Assembly: GCF_002968335.2 (NCBI RefSeq)
Contig: NZ_CP134398.1
Coordinates: forward strand, 4,154,001 to 4,218,000
DNA: 64,000 nt
Direction: 5' to 3'
From: Mycobacterium sp. ITM-2016-00316
Lineage (GTDB): Bacteria > Actinomycetota > Actinomycetes > Mycobacteriales > Mycobacteriaceae
The first letter of the stretch is position 1. Each line of letters begins with the position of its first letter. A program made the translations under genes and the position numbers. Of the stretch, positions 15,166 to 24,371 are shown one piece after another. The notes beneath the pieces were generated by a model. That model did not search any database and had not been told where the DNA came from. It saw only the letters and a list, made by a program, of their open reading frames with translations.

Positions 15166-17584
15166 AGCGGACCGCCTTCCGCCGGCCGCCGACACCGGGT
15201 TCGGTGCCGATCACGCCTTGCTCCTCGAGGTCGTCGATCTGGGCGCCGGTCAGGCCGAGCTGGGTGAGCAGTTCATGGTTGTGCTCGCCGAGCAGGGGTG
15301 CCGGCTCCCGATGAAAGACGTCCGGGCCATGGGACACCGATATCGGCAGCGTGCTGTGCGGGGCGGCGATGTTCACCGGGTGGCCGACGTGCTCGAAGAA
15401 TCGCCGATGCCGCAGTTGGGCCAGTTCGGTCTGCCGGTGCGGCTGCATCACCTTGGCCACCGGAACACCGGCCGGCCAGAGTGTTTCGATGATCTCATCG
15501 GCTGCCCGGGGCTCGCACCAGGCGCCCAGCTCGTCGTCGATCCGGTCGTGGTGTGCGCGGCGGCCGGCGGCGGTCGACAACTCGTCGGCCATCGCCCACG
15601 CCGGTCTGCCCAGCGCGTCGCGCAGCGCCACCCACTGCGCGTCGGTCTCGACCGCGACGGCCACCCAGCTGTCGGCACGGCCGAATTCGTCGATATCGGC
15701 GCTGCGGTACAGATTCTGCGGCGCGGCCACCGGGCCGCGGTTCCCGTCGCGCTGCAACAACGCGTCGTAGGCGGAATATTCGATCACCTGCTCGGCGGCG
15801 ATGTTGAGCGCGGCGTCCACCATGGCCGCCTCGACCAGGACCGCCTCGCCGGTGCGGCGGCGATGCTCCAGCGCCAGCAGCAACGCGTTCAACGCGTGCA
15901 CCCCGGCGTTCGGGTCTCCGACCGAATAGGGCTCGAACGGCGTGCGGTCGGGGTAGCCGGTGAGCCAGCTCAGACCGGACGCGTCCTCGATGATGTAGGC
16001 GAATGCCGGGTTGTCCCGCCACGGCCCGTCCAGTCCGAATCCCGGCATCCGCAACATGATCACGCCGTCGCGCAGGCTGCGTACCGTCTCGAAGTCCAGG
16101 CCGATCTGATCGATCACGCGCGGGGTGAAGTTCTCCACCACCACATCGCAGGTGGCGATCAGCCGCCGCAGCACATCCCGGCCCTCCTCCGATTGGAAGT
16201 CCAGGGTCAACCCCTTCTTGTTGGTGTTGAGCGCGGAGAAGATCGGTGACCGTTCCCACCACTGGTCCTCGCTCGCCGGGATACCCGCGATCAGGCGGGT
16301 CCCGTCCGGGCGCGCGGTGGACTCCAGGTGGATGACCTCGGCTCCGAGCATGCCGAGCACATGGGTGCACGACGGTCCCGCCCAGAAGGTGGTCATGTCC
16401 AGGATGCGGAGTCCGCTCAGCGGCAACCGGTTCCGGTCCATCTCCGCGTCGGGTCCGGGCTGCGGCGGCAGGTCCAGGGCGGCCACCTTATCGGTGTGCT
16501 GTCCCAGGGTGGGTGCCGCCGCCGGCGGGCGCAACTGCACACCGCCGAGTCGGTAGGGATGGGCGGGCTGCACGAACTGCCCGCCCGGGTGCTCGACGAA
16601 CGCACCGCGTTGCGCGAAATGGTCCATGGCGGTGACGTTCGCGCCGTTGCCCACCGGCGCGTTGGGGATGCGGAATGCCGTGGCCAGATCCCGGAGATCG
16701 TCGGCGTTCTGTTCGCGCACCCAGGCGTAGAGCTCCTCGGCGTGCAGGTTGGCCTGCTCGGTGATGGTCAGGGTGGTGTTCTCGTCGATCCACTCATCGT
16801 GGCCGGACATGGCGCACAAATCGTGCCATTGCTGCGCGGTCCCGCAACCGAGGGCCACCAGTCCGTCCGCGGCCTCGGCGACACCCGGCACGGTAGGCCG
16901 CCGCTCGGTGCGCCACGGGTGACCGAGCACCTCGAAGTAGGTCACCGGATAGTAGGTGAGGCACAGGATCTGCGCCTCCAGCGCGGACAGGTCGATCAGC
17001 TCTCCGTACCCGTCTCGCAGGGCACGCACCCGGAACGCCTGCGTCATCGCCGCGGCATAGGCGCCGGTCACCCACTCCCCCGGCCGACCGCCGACGTGTG
17101 CAGGTGCCCGGTCCTGGGATCCGCGACCGATGCCGATGGCCCCGCCGGACCAGGCCTGCAGGGTGAATTCGGTGGCCGGCCGGTCATGCCAGGGTCCGTC
17201 CAGACCGAACGGCGTGATCGCGGTGATGATCAGATGCGGATGGCGCCGGTGCAGCTCCCGCGGTGAGATCAGCTCGGCGACCGCAGATTCCGGCGACCAC
17301 ACGACCGCATCGGCGGTGGCCAGCAGCCGGTCGAGCAGGGAGGTGCCGGCCGCTGGGTCGATCAGCACACTGCGCTTGGCTCCGGCCAGGAACTTGAACA
17401 GCGCACCGCTGTCTCCGGCGGCGACGGTCGCACCGGATGCCGACCAGCGCCGCAGCGGGTCGCCCTCCGGTGTCTCCACCTTGATGACCTCGGCGCCGCC
17501 GTCGGCCAGGAGTCTGGTGCAGTAGGCACCGGCGATACCTGTGGACAGGTCGATGACGGTGTAACCGGTCAGTGGTGCAGTCAT
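15164..17584 (-). CDS. Tandem (two-domain) family III CoA-transferase
   Basis: An 806-residue protein made of two CaiB/BaiF domains in one chain. The first begins PLTGYTVIDLSTGIAGAYC and the second, near residue 386, begins PLSGLRILDMTTFWAGPSC; each is followed by its own LLADGGAEVIKVE or LGMLGAEVIHLES segment. Normal family members are about 400 residues and dimerise as interlocked rings, so this is a fused pseudo-dimer. The segments ELIDLSALEA and VEAAMVDAAL mark the catalytic regions; the aspartate is clear only in the second. ATG 17584 is preferred (AAAG upstream); ATG 17590 is possible. It is the last gene of the P450 block and probably transfers CoA to a carboxylate formed by these enzymes. 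Confidence 0.9.
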   Translation of the reverse strand: MTAPLTGYTVIDLSTGIAGAYCTRLLADGGAEVIKVETPEGDPLRRWSASGATVAAGDSGALFKFLAGAKRSVLIDPAAGTSLLDRLLATADAVVWSPESAVAELISPRELHRRHPHLIITAITPFGLDGPWHDRPATEFTLQAWSGGAIGIGRGSQDRAPAHVGGRPGEWVTGAYAAAMTQAFRVRALRDGYGELIDLSALEAQILCLTYYPVTYFEVLGHPWRTERRPTVPGVAEAADGLVALGCGTAQQWHDLCAMSGHDEWIDENTTLTITEQANLHAEELYAWVREQNADDLRDLATAFRIPNAPVGNGANVTAMDHFAQRGAFVEHPGGQFVQPAHPYRLGGVQLRPPAAAPTLGQHTDKVAALDLPPQPGPDAEMDRNRLPLSGLRILDMTTFWAGPSCTHVLGMLGAEVIHLESTARPDGTRLIAGIPASEDQWWERSPIFSALNTNKKGLTLDFQSEEGRDVLRRLIATCDVVVENFTPRVIDQIGLDFETVRSLRDGVIMLRMPGFGLDGPWRDNPAFAYIIEDASGLSWLTGYPDRTPFEPYSVGDPNAGVHALNALLLALEHRRRTGEAVLVEAAMVDAALNIAAEQVIEYSAYDALLQRDGNRGPVAAPQNLYRSADIDEFGRADSWVAVAVETDAQWVALRDALGRPAWAMADELSTAAGRRAHHDRIDDELGAWCEPRAADEIIETLWPAGVPVAKVMQPHRQTELAQLRHRRFFEHVGHPVNIAAPHSTLPISVSHGPDVFHREPAPLLGEHNHELLTQLGLTGAQIDDLEEQGVIGTEPGVGGRRKAVR

Positions 17585-17597
17585 TTCCATTCTTTCG

Positions 17598-17656
17598 CCG
17601 AAACTGTATTCCAGCAGGCCAGCACTCGAAGTTTCACTTCCGGAATACAGTTTCGG
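17598..17656. repeat. Perfect 15-bp inverted repeat between crotonase and CoA-transferase genes
   Basis: CCGAAACTGTATTCC (17598-17612) is exactly complementary to 17642-17656 around a 29-nt loop. It fills the 68-bp gap between two codirectional minus-strand genes. Its arm shares the CCGAAACT string with the repeat at 9133, although the rest differs. Confidence 0.6.
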
Positions 17657-17658
17657 GG

Positions 17659-18618
17659 CTATTCGGGCTTGCTCCGGTTCTTCTTGGACAGCCGGAAGTC
17701 CGGCGGGAACTTGCTGTCGTTGTCGTTGACGGCGGCCGACAACCCGGAGTCGATCGACTCGAACATGTCGAGGTCGTCGTCGCTGTCGTTGGCCACGCCG
17801 TTGCCCATCGACTCGAAGAAGGCGCTCAACAGGCTGCCCATGTACTCGCCCTGGTGCTGCTTGAAGATCTCGAAGAACATCTTCTGCTGGAACACCGTGT
17901 CCACCGGCCGGTTCCGGGTACAGGCCTGGGCATACTTCTGCGTCTCGGCTTCCAGCTGATCGCGAGCCACCACCTTGTTCAGGAAGTTGCAGTCATACAT
18001 CTCCGCGGCGGTGAACGGACGGCCGGTGAACACCATCTCCTGGAACTTGCGCAAGCCCATCATCTGCACCCAGGTCCACATCCGCGGGCCCCAGCCGTGA
18101 TAGCGGAAGGACGGGTGACCGAACAGCGCGTCGTCGCTGGAGATCACCAGATCGGCGTCGGCGCACTGGTAGAAGTGCCAGCCGTAGCAGTAGCCCTTGG
18201 CCTCGACGATGCTGATCTTCTTGAAATCCTGCAACGCACGGTTCCCGGCCTGCGAGTTGGCGTACCACGAGCTGATGGTCGCCCCGTTTCGGAACGTCCC
18301 CTTGGGCGGGTAGGTCACCTCGCCGACACCGTCATCCTCCAGCCGCAGTTCGGCCAGCCGGGCCGCCGGATTGTCGTTGCCTTCCATGAATTCCGGCAGA
18401 TCCGCGCCACTGCCGAGGTTGTCGCCCACTCCGCGGATGATCACCACCTTCACATCGTTGTCGGTGTTGGCCGCTCGCAGGATGTCCGCGTAGCGCAGCC
18501 GGGCCATCGACGTCGGCGCGTTGAGGAACTCCGGCCGGTCGAACGTGATGGTCGCGATCTTGGTCTTCGGGTCCTTCTCGTAGCGGATGATCTCTTCGGG
18601 GGACGGACGATCCGCCAT
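17659..18618 (-). CDS. Enoyl-CoA hydratase/isomerase family (crotonase) protein
   Basis: A 319-residue crotonase-fold protein. IATITFDRPEFLNAPT is the N-terminal crotonase strand, VKVVIIRGVGDNLGSGADL forms the first oxyanion loop, and KGYCYGWHFYQCADADLVIS the second region. The usual catalytic glutamates are not obvious at their normal places. It is longer than typical hydratases (about 260) because of an extended C-terminal helical tail rich in Asp and Ser. ATG 18618 has GAGGAG 7 nt upstream. It follows the M24 gene by 34 bp on the same strand. Hydration, ring cleavage or hydrolysis of a CoA ester are all possible. Confidence 0.86.
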   Translation of the reverse strand: MADRPSPEEIIRYEKDPKTKIATITFDRPEFLNAPTSMARLRYADILRAANTDNDVKVVIIRGVGDNLGSGADLPEFMEGNDNPAARLAELRLEDDGVGEVTYPPKGTFRNGATISSWYANSQAGNRALQDFKKISIVEAKGYCYGWHFYQCADADLVISSDDALFGHPSFRYHGWGPRMWTWVQMMGLRKFQEMVFTGRPFTAAEMYDCNFLNKVVARDQLEAETQKYAQACTRNRPVDTVFQQKMFFEIFKQHQGEYMGSLLSAFFESMGNGVANDSDDDLDMFESIDSGLSAAVNDNDSKFPPDFRLSKKNRSKPE

Positions 18619-18652
18619 CAGCGGGCTCCTCTGCGGCAGTGATGGATGGGGT

Positions 18653-19789
18653 TCAACTCAGGGCCGGTATGCCGGCACCGGACGGGGCGCGGGTCAGCAC
18701 CTGCGGACCGTCGGCGCCGATGAGGACGGCGTCGCGGGTGAACACGGCACCCACGCCCTCCTCCCAGACGTAGGCGGTCAGCGCGAGGACCATGCCCTCC
18801 TCCAGCACCTCGCGCTCGGCGGTGGCCCGCAGGTGGGGCGTCACGACGGGAGGGTCGAACCCCAGCCCGAGTCCGTGCGCCACCGGCATGGCCGGCAGCC
18901 GCTCACCGGCCCGTTCGTAGGCCGCCAACAACGCGCTGGTCGTGTTCCCGATCCGGCATGCATCGAGCAGGCTGTGCCACAGTGCATCTCGGCGCCCGTA
19001 CAGCGAGCGCACCGCGTCGGTCGGTTCGCCGGCGTAGTAGGTGCGGGCCAGCTCACCGACGTACCCGTCGGCGAGCACCCCGGCGGACAACGCCACCAGG
19101 TCACCTTCGCGCACCCGGCCGTCAACTCGGTCGCGCCGCCACGGGTGCTCCTTCGACGTCACCCACGCGGCATCTTGGGTTGCCGGTGTGCTGACCCCGC
19201 CGGCGGCCTCGCCCTCGAGGATCACACCGGCCAGGTGCTGTTCTGTCGTCCCCGGGTTCAGTTCGGCCGCACCTTTGGCCAGCCCCTGCTCGGCCACGCT
19301 CAGGGCGCGGCGCAGGGCGGTGACCTCCTCGGGGGTCTTGACCCGCCGGGCGGCCCGCATGGCCGGCTCCGCGTCGACCAGTTCGGCATTCGGGAACACC
19401 ATCGGCAGCAGCTTGGCGAACATCGGTGTCAACGCGTCGGTTCCGACCCGCCGCGCGGTATCGGCACCTTTCATCTTCTGCATGATGCCGACCAACGTCA
19501 TCGGGTTCCAGGCGAAGCCGTACAGATTCTCGTGCGGGATCTCCTCGGGGATGCCCTCGTCCCAGGTGCTGTTCAGGTGGATCTCACCGGTCTCGCGGAC
19601 GTAAGAGCAGATCGGCCCGAACGGCCTGGTTCCCACCACCCACAACTGTGGTGCACCCGAGATGTAGCGCACGTTGGCCTGCCGCCCCAGCACCAGGATG
19701 TCGAGGTCGTGGACCTCCATCTGCGCGATGGCACGCTCTCGTCGGCTGACCCGCAAAGCCCGGCCGTCTGCCTCGATCTCAGTTCCCAC
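18653..19789 (-). CDS. M24 (pita-bread) peptidase-fold protein lacking most metal ligands
   Basis: A 378-residue protein of the aminopeptidase P/prolidase/creatinase fold, starting at GTG 19789 (VGTEIEADG) with GAGG 6 nt upstream and overlapping the previous gene by 11 bp. The N-terminal creatinase-like domain (LDILVLGRQANVRYISG) and the C-terminal pita-bread core are clear. Of the five metal ligands of M24 enzymes only the histidine (AHGLGLG) survives: the Asp, Asp, Glu, Glu positions read VALSAG, YVGELART, ALTAYVW and VFTRDAV. It is therefore not a normal metallopeptidase. It may act without metal, as creatinase does, or be a partner of the intact M24 protein encoded just upstream. Confidence 0.87.
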   Translation of the reverse strand: MGTEIEADGRALRVSRRERAIAQMEVHDLDILVLGRQANVRYISGAPQLWVVGTRPFGPICSYVRETGEIHLNSTWDEGIPEEIPHENLYGFAWNPMTLVGIMQKMKGADTARRVGTDALTPMFAKLLPMVFPNAELVDAEPAMRAARRVKTPEEVTALRRALSVAEQGLAKGAAELNPGTTEQHLAGVILEGEAAGGVSTPATQDAAWVTSKEHPWRRDRVDGRVREGDLVALSAGVLADGYVGELARTYYAGEPTDAVRSLYGRRDALWHSLLDACRIGNTTSALLAAYERAGERLPAMPVAHGLGLGFDPPVVTPHLRATAEREVLEEGMVLALTAYVWEEGVGAVFTRDAVLIGADGPQVLTRAPSGAGIPALS

Positions 19790-21047
19790 CGCGCACCTCA
19801 AAGGGGTCGTAGGGGTAGGAGGTCAGCGGCATCCAGCCGTCCTCGGTGACCACCACGATCTCCTCGCCGCGGTAACCGCCGGTGCCGTCCTCCCACACCA
19901 CTGGTTCGAACACCAGCAGCATGCCGGCCGGGAACACGAAGCTGTCATCCCACTGCTGGCCGAGATCGGTACCGATCATCGGCATCTCGGCGGCACTGGT
20001 GCCGATACCGTGGCCCAGATAGAAGTGCGGCAGCCACGGTTTCTGGCCGCCGGCAGCCTCGGTTGCCGCACGCCCGAGGTCACCGCAGCTGGCACCGGCC
20101 CTGGTCACCGACAGCACCGCATCGACGATCTGGCGCCACTTGTCGAACTGCCGTTGCTGGCGCGGGGTGGGGTCCTGTCCGACGATCCAGGTGCGCCCGT
20201 GATCGGAGCAGTAGCCGTGGTAGGCGATGGACACGTCGGTCCACAACACATCGCCGCGGGCGACCTCACGTTCGGTGGTCAGCAGCGGGAGCGCCAGATC
20301 ACCGGTGGTCGTCCAGATGCCTTCGGCCTTCGAGGCCGGCATCACCTGCCAGATGGAGTCGAACATGTTGGTGGTGGCGCCGAGTTCGAACGTACGACGG
20401 ACGAATTCGGCGGAGAGGTCGATCTGGCGGACCCCGGGTGCCAGCGACTTCTGGACCTCGGAGACGGCCTGCTCGGTGATCTGCGTCGCCCGGCGCAGGC
20501 AGGAGATCTGGTCGATGGTCTTGACCAGTTTGGCCGCGCCGACGACCGGAGCGGCATCGACCGGGGGCTGGGGGAACAGCCGGTTGCCGGCCCTGCGCAT
20601 CGAACCGGTCAGCTCATCGACACCGATGGTGGCGCCGGCGGGCACCAGCCCGGCCAGGATGCCGGCGAACTGGTCGACGCCCTCGTCGAATTCGAGGTAG
20701 ATGGGGCCGTTCAGGTGGTCCTCGGGCAACTCGGATTCATCCACTGCCCCCTCGCGGAACGGCAGGAACAGGTGCGGGTGTTCGTCATCGGCCACCACGA
20801 TCGCGACGGGACGCTCGATGTGGGACAACCCGGCGTCGGCCAGCGGCCAGCTGATGCCGGTGGCATACATGACGTTGCTGTTGCCGAGCAGCACCAGGGC
20901 ATCGACGCCCTGGTCGGCCATCGCGGCATGCAGGCGGATGCTGGTCTCGCGGCGCATCCGGGTGAGGTCGGGCTCGTCGGGAATGTCGAGCCAGCTCAAC
21001 CCGGTCCGCGCGATCTGGGTCACGCCGGAACGAGTCGAGGCGGTCAT
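19779..21047 (-). CDS. M24 family metallopeptidase / creatinase-fold hydrolase with all ligands
   Basis: A 422-residue M24-type protein starting at ATG 21047, which overlaps the upstream stop as ATGA. The metal ligands are all visible: Asp in LWTDVSIAY, Asp in GYCSDHGRTW, His in YLGHGIGTS, Glu in LLVFEPVVW and Glu in YRGEEIVVV. The family cleaves C-N bonds: Xaa-Pro peptides, creatine, or DMSP as in DddP. In a P450/amidohydrolase operon, an unusual amide or lyase substrate is more likely than peptides. Its downstream neighbour is a ligand-poor paralogue; the two may form a heterodimer. Confidence 0.9.
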   Translation of the reverse strand: MTASTRSGVTQIARTGLSWLDIPDEPDLTRMRRETSIRLHAAMADQGVDALVLLGNSNVMYATGISWPLADAGLSHIERPVAIVVADDEHPHLFLPFREGAVDESELPEDHLNGPIYLEFDEGVDQFAGILAGLVPAGATIGVDELTGSMRRAGNRLFPQPPVDAAPVVGAAKLVKTIDQISCLRRATQITEQAVSEVQKSLAPGVRQIDLSAEFVRRTFELGATTNMFDSIWQVMPASKAEGIWTTTGDLALPLLTTEREVARGDVLWTDVSIAYHGYCSDHGRTWIVGQDPTPRQQRQFDKWRQIVDAVLSVTRAGASCGDLGRAATEAAGGQKPWLPHFYLGHGIGTSAAEMPMIGTDLGQQWDDSFVFPAGMLLVFEPVVWEDGTGGYRGEEIVVVTEDGWMPLTSYPYDPFEVRGGN

Positions 21048-22231
21048 GCCGGCAACAGCCCCAGGAACTTCTGGATATTGGTCGAGACGATCTTGGTGGC
21101 GTTCTCCGGGCCCACCGCGTCGATGACGGTGGCCAGCGACTTCTCGGAGTAGCCGAACGTGGACTCGTTGTGCGGGTAGTCGCTGGACCACATCACGTTG
21201 TTTACGCCGATATCGTCGATCAGCCGCAGGCCGAGCGGATCGACCATGAACGAGGCACTCATGTGGTTGTCCCAGTAGTGCCGGATCTCGTGCTGCAGTT
21301 CGTGATTGAACATGTGCCGGTAGGACGCCAGCATGTGCTCGCCGTCCTGCAGCGCGGTCGGCACCCAGGCGATACCGCCCTCGAACCAGCCGATCTTGAG
21401 CTTCGGGTGGCGGTCCAGGATGCCGGAGAACAGGTACTTGGCGAACTGCTCGCGGAACGAGTCGACGTTGACCATCATGCCGACGACGACGCTGTTGTTC
21501 TCGCACGGCGTCTTGGGCGGCGTCTCGCCGATATGGTGGCTGACCGGTAGGCCGGCGTCCTCGATCTCGTCCCACACCGCGTCCAGCGCGGCGCCGCCGT
21601 AATCGTAGATGTTGCCGTCGTCATCCTTGCCGGGGTTCAGCGGCAGCAGGAATGTCTTGAGCCCCAGCGCCTTCAGTTCGGCAAGTGTGCTGCGGGTACC
21701 CTTGGGGTCCCACCAGTTGATCAGCCCGACTCCGTAGAAGTGCCCGTTGGAGCGCTCCTGCAGGTCGGCGATGTGCTCGTTGTAGATCCGGAACACCCGC
21801 TCGCGCAGTGACTTGTCCGGGTAGTGAAAAAGAGCAAGTACAGCATTCGGAAAGGCGAGTTCCTTGTCGATGCCGTCTTCCTTGAGCTCACGGATGCGGG
21901 CCTCGATGTTGTTCGATGCCGCGCCGGCGAGATCGTCGTACTGCATGAGGACCCGGCCGAAGTCGCCGCCGGTCCAGGCCTTGCCCTTCATGCCGACCAT
22001 GTAGGCGCCGTCCTCGTACCAGATGCGCGGCGCGGCACCCTTGAGCTCCTCGGGGAAGCGTTCGTAGAAGATGTCGTCGGCGACCGAGATGTGGTTGTCG
22101 GCCGAGAAGATCTCGGTGCCTACCGGAAGCCCCGCGAGGCCGTCCTTTGCCGCATGGCCGCGCCGGTCCTTGGGGGCGCCGAAACCTTGGGGTGGGTAGA
22201 GATTTGGCGATTTGGGTGCGGCGGTTGTCAT
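21044..22231 (-). CDS. Amidohydrolase-2 family protein
   Basis: A 395-residue TIM-barrel protein of the amidohydrolase-related (PF04909) family, the same group as the gene at 2145. The metal strand reads FSADNHISVADDIF, the barrel continues with GLPVSHHIGETPP, and the closing strand is MWSSDYPHNESTFGYSE. ATG 22231 (MTTAAPKSP) is chosen because GGAG lies 6 nt upstream; the longer frame needs a TTG. It lies between the P450 and M24 genes and overlaps the latter by 4 bp. Decarboxylation or hydrolysis of a P450 product is likely, undecided from sequence. Confidence 0.88.
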   Translation of the reverse strand: MTTAAPKSPNLYPPQGFGAPKDRRGHAAKDGLAGLPVGTEIFSADNHISVADDIFYERFPEELKGAAPRIWYEDGAYMVGMKGKAWTGGDFGRVLMQYDDLAGAASNNIEARIRELKEDGIDKELAFPNAVLALFHYPDKSLRERVFRIYNEHIADLQERSNGHFYGVGLINWWDPKGTRSTLAELKALGLKTFLLPLNPGKDDDGNIYDYGGAALDAVWDEIEDAGLPVSHHIGETPPKTPCENNSVVVGMMVNVDSFREQFAKYLFSGILDRHPKLKIGWFEGGIAWVPTALQDGEHMLASYRHMFNHELQHEIRHYWDNHMSASFMVDPLGLRLIDDIGVNNVMWSSDYPHNESTFGYSEKSLATVIDAVGPENATKIVSTNIQKFLGLLPA

Positions 22232-22273
22232 TTCGTTCTCCAATTGGGCTGTTGGAATGGAGTTTCGGTGCGC

Positions 22274-23491
22274 TTACCAGCTCACCGGAAGTTCGTAGAC
22301 GCCGTAGGCGAGGCGGTCGTGCTTGAAGGGCACCTGATCGAAGGGAATCGCCAGGCGCATGGTGGGAATGCGGCGCAGCAGGGTGTGGAAGACGATCTGC
22401 AGTTCGGCGCGCGCGAGCTGCTGGCCGACACACTGGTGCCGTCCGTAGCCGAAGCCGAGTTGTTGTCCGGCGTCGCGGCGCAGGTCCAGCTTGTCGGGTT
22501 CGGGGTAGGTCTTGGCATCCCAATTGGCCGGGGCCAGGTCGATGATGACGCCTTCGCCCGCCCTGATGGTCTCGCCGCTGATCTCGATGTCCTCGATGGC
22601 GACGCGGCGCTGGCCGTTCTGGATGATCGACAGGTAGCGCATCAACTCCTCGGTGGCGTTGGCGATGACCTTGGGGTCTTCGGCACTGCGCAGGAAGTCG
22701 GCCTGCTCGGGATTCTCCAGCAGCGCCAGCACACCGATGCCGATCACGTTGGCGGTGGTCTCGTGTCCGGCGATCAGCAGGCCGGTGCCCAGCTGGGCGG
22801 CCTCCTTGACGCTGATCTCGCCGGCATTCACCCGTTCGGCCAGATCGGAGACCGCGTCTTCGGCGGGATGGGCCTGCTTCTTCTCGATCAGGTTGATCAG
22901 ATACTGGTGCAGGCTCATCGCACCCTTTTGCATGGCGTCGGCCGCGGCGTAGCGGGCCAGCCCGGCATTGGCGTGCTCCTGGAAGAACTCGTGGTCTTCG
23001 TAGGGGACACCGAGCATCTCGCTGATCACGACCGTCGGGACCGGCAGCGCCAGCTTGTCGACGATATCGGCGGGCTGAGGTCCGGCCAGGATCTCGTCGA
23101 TGCATTCATCGGTGATCTTCTGGATGATCGGGCGCAGCCCCTCGACGCGCCGGAAGGTGAACGGTTTGGACAGCATCCGCCGGAAGCGGGTGTGCTCCTC
23201 GGCGTCGGCGGTGAACACCGAACGCGGCCGCTTGTCGACCGTGGAGAGCATGTGCTCGTTCCAGTGCGGGAAGCCTTCCCGGCGGTCGTCGACACTGATC
23301 CGCGCATCCGAGAAGAGCGCGCGGGCCTCTTCGTGCCCGGTGATCAGCCACGGGGTGTCACCGTTCCAGATGCGCACCCGGGAAAGCCCTTTGGCATTGC
23401 CGAGCATCTGTCGCGGCGGCGCGAAGGGGCAGGACGCCTCCCGCTCCATCGGGTATTCCGGGATGTCGGTCTCGGTCAGCGTTTCAGACAT
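22274..23491 (-). CDS. Cytochrome P450
   Basis: A 405-residue bacterial class I cytochrome P450. The I-helix oxygen motif is LIAGHETTANV, the K-helix ExxR is EELMR, and the haem loop is FGYGRHQCVGQQLARAEL with the axial cysteine. The N-terminus has no membrane anchor, so it is soluble. ATG 23491 follows GAGGA. A 3Fe-4S ferredoxin gene lies 6 bp upstream and is the obvious electron donor; a ferredoxin reductase is not in the window. It resembles CYP105/107-type hydroxylases in size and motifs, but I cannot assign a family or substrate. Confidence 0.95.
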   Translation of the reverse strand: MSETLTETDIPEYPMEREASCPFAPPRQMLGNAKGLSRVRIWNGDTPWLITGHEEARALFSDARISVDDRREGFPHWNEHMLSTVDKRPRSVFTADAEEHTRFRRMLSKPFTFRRVEGLRPIIQKITDECIDEILAGPQPADIVDKLALPVPTVVISEMLGVPYEDHEFFQEHANAGLARYAAADAMQKGAMSLHQYLINLIEKKQAHPAEDAVSDLAERVNAGEISVKEAAQLGTGLLIAGHETTANVIGIGVLALLENPEQADFLRSAEDPKVIANATEELMRYLSIIQNGQRRVAIEDIEISGETIRAGEGVIIDLAPANWDAKTYPEPDKLDLRRDAGQQLGFGYGRHQCVGQQLARAELQIVFHTLLRRIPTMRLAIPFDQVPFKHDRLAYGVYELPVSW

Positions 23492-23497
23492 GGGTCC

Positions 23498-23692
23498 TCA
23501 GTCTTCGATGTCGATGGCTAGGGCTGGGCAGGCCGCTGCGGCGGCGCGGGCATTGTCGTACTGGTCCGGCCCGGGTTCGGGGTCGAGCAATTCCACGACA
23601 CCGTCCTCGTCGCGCTGGTCGAACACGTCCATCGCGTTCAGCACGCACTGCCCCGATGACACGCATTTGTCTTGATCCACGGTCACTTTCAC
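23498..23692 (-). CDS. 3Fe-4S type ferredoxin, P450 partner
   Basis: A 64-residue acidic ferredoxin. The cluster cysteines are C10 and C16 in DKCVSSGQCV and the one in AACPALAID. The CxxxxxC...CP pattern lacks one cysteine of a 4Fe-4S site, as in 3Fe-4S ferredoxins that serve actinobacterial P450s. It starts at GTG 23692, which overlaps the TetR stop as GTGA, and the P450 starts 6 bp after its stop. The three genes are thus co-translated. Confidence 0.93.
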   Translation of the reverse strand: MKVTVDQDKCVSSGQCVLNAMDVFDQRDEDGVVELLDPEPGPDQYDNARAAAAACPALAIDIED

Positions 23693-24357
23693 GCGGACTC
23701 CCCCGTCACCGGAGCCAGCCAGAGGCCGACGATCGCATCGATCAGCGCGCAGCCGGCAGCACTCCAGGACCGGCCTGCCGCGACCGACCCCGAGGTCAAT
23801 GCCCGTTCACGGTCAGCGCAGCTGTGCATCAACAGGTTTCGGGCCATGATGTTGCGTTCGTAGCGCACGACGACGGGCAGATCGGGGAGACACCGGTTGA
23901 TACCGTCGATCACCTGCACCAGCGAGGCCGAACTCAGGGCGTCCTTCACCACGATTCCGTGATAGGCCGGGTCGGTCATGGCCTGCGCGGCGAAGCGCGC
24001 GTACCAGGTGGGGTTGCCGAGTTCCTCGAGGTGATCGGTCAACGGACGAACCAGACACGCCACCCACCCGCGCAGGTCGGTGTGCCCGTCGGTATCGGCG
24101 ACGAGGCGCTGGCGGAGTTCCTCGATCGGTTCGCGGTGGCGCTGCTCGATGGCGCGGACCAGGTCGGTCTTGGTGCCGAAGTGATAACCCACGGCGGCGT
24201 TGTTCCCTTGTCCGGCAGCCTCACTCACCTGGCGGTTGGACACGGCGAAGACGCCGTGTTCGGCATAGAGCCGTTCGGCTGCGGTGAGGATGGCCTCGCG
24301 GGTGATGCTCGCCCGGTCGGTGCGCAGGGGTCTGGCCGCGGTCACCGTTACAGTCAA
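23689..24357 (-). CDS. TetR-family regulator of the P450 operon
   Basis: A 222-residue TetR regulator with the DNA-binding segment REAILTAAERLYAEHGVFAV, SNRQVSEAAGQGNN and YHFGTKTDLVRAI. The frame opens at TTG 24357 with AGGAGGGG only 4 nt upstream; GTG 24345 is the other option. It is the first gene of the P450 block and is preceded by a 22-bp palindrome (24372-24393), so it likely represses its own operon, including ferredoxin, P450, amidohydrolase and M24 genes. Its operator differs from GAGAAT-N3-ATTCTC, so it answers to a different signal from the TetR at 9322. Confidence 0.88.
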   Translation of the reverse strand: MTVTVTAARPLRTDRASITREAILTAAERLYAEHGVFAVSNRQVSEAAGQGNNAAVGYHFGTKTDLVRAIEQRHREPIEELRQRLVADTDGHTDLRGWVACLVRPLTDHLEELGNPTWYARFAAQAMTDPAYHGIVVKDALSSASLVQVIDGINRCLPDLPVVVRYERNIMARNLLMHSCADRERALTSGSVAAGRSWSAAGCALIDAIVGLWLAPVTGESA

Positions 24358-24371
24358 CGCCCCTCCTGTAA

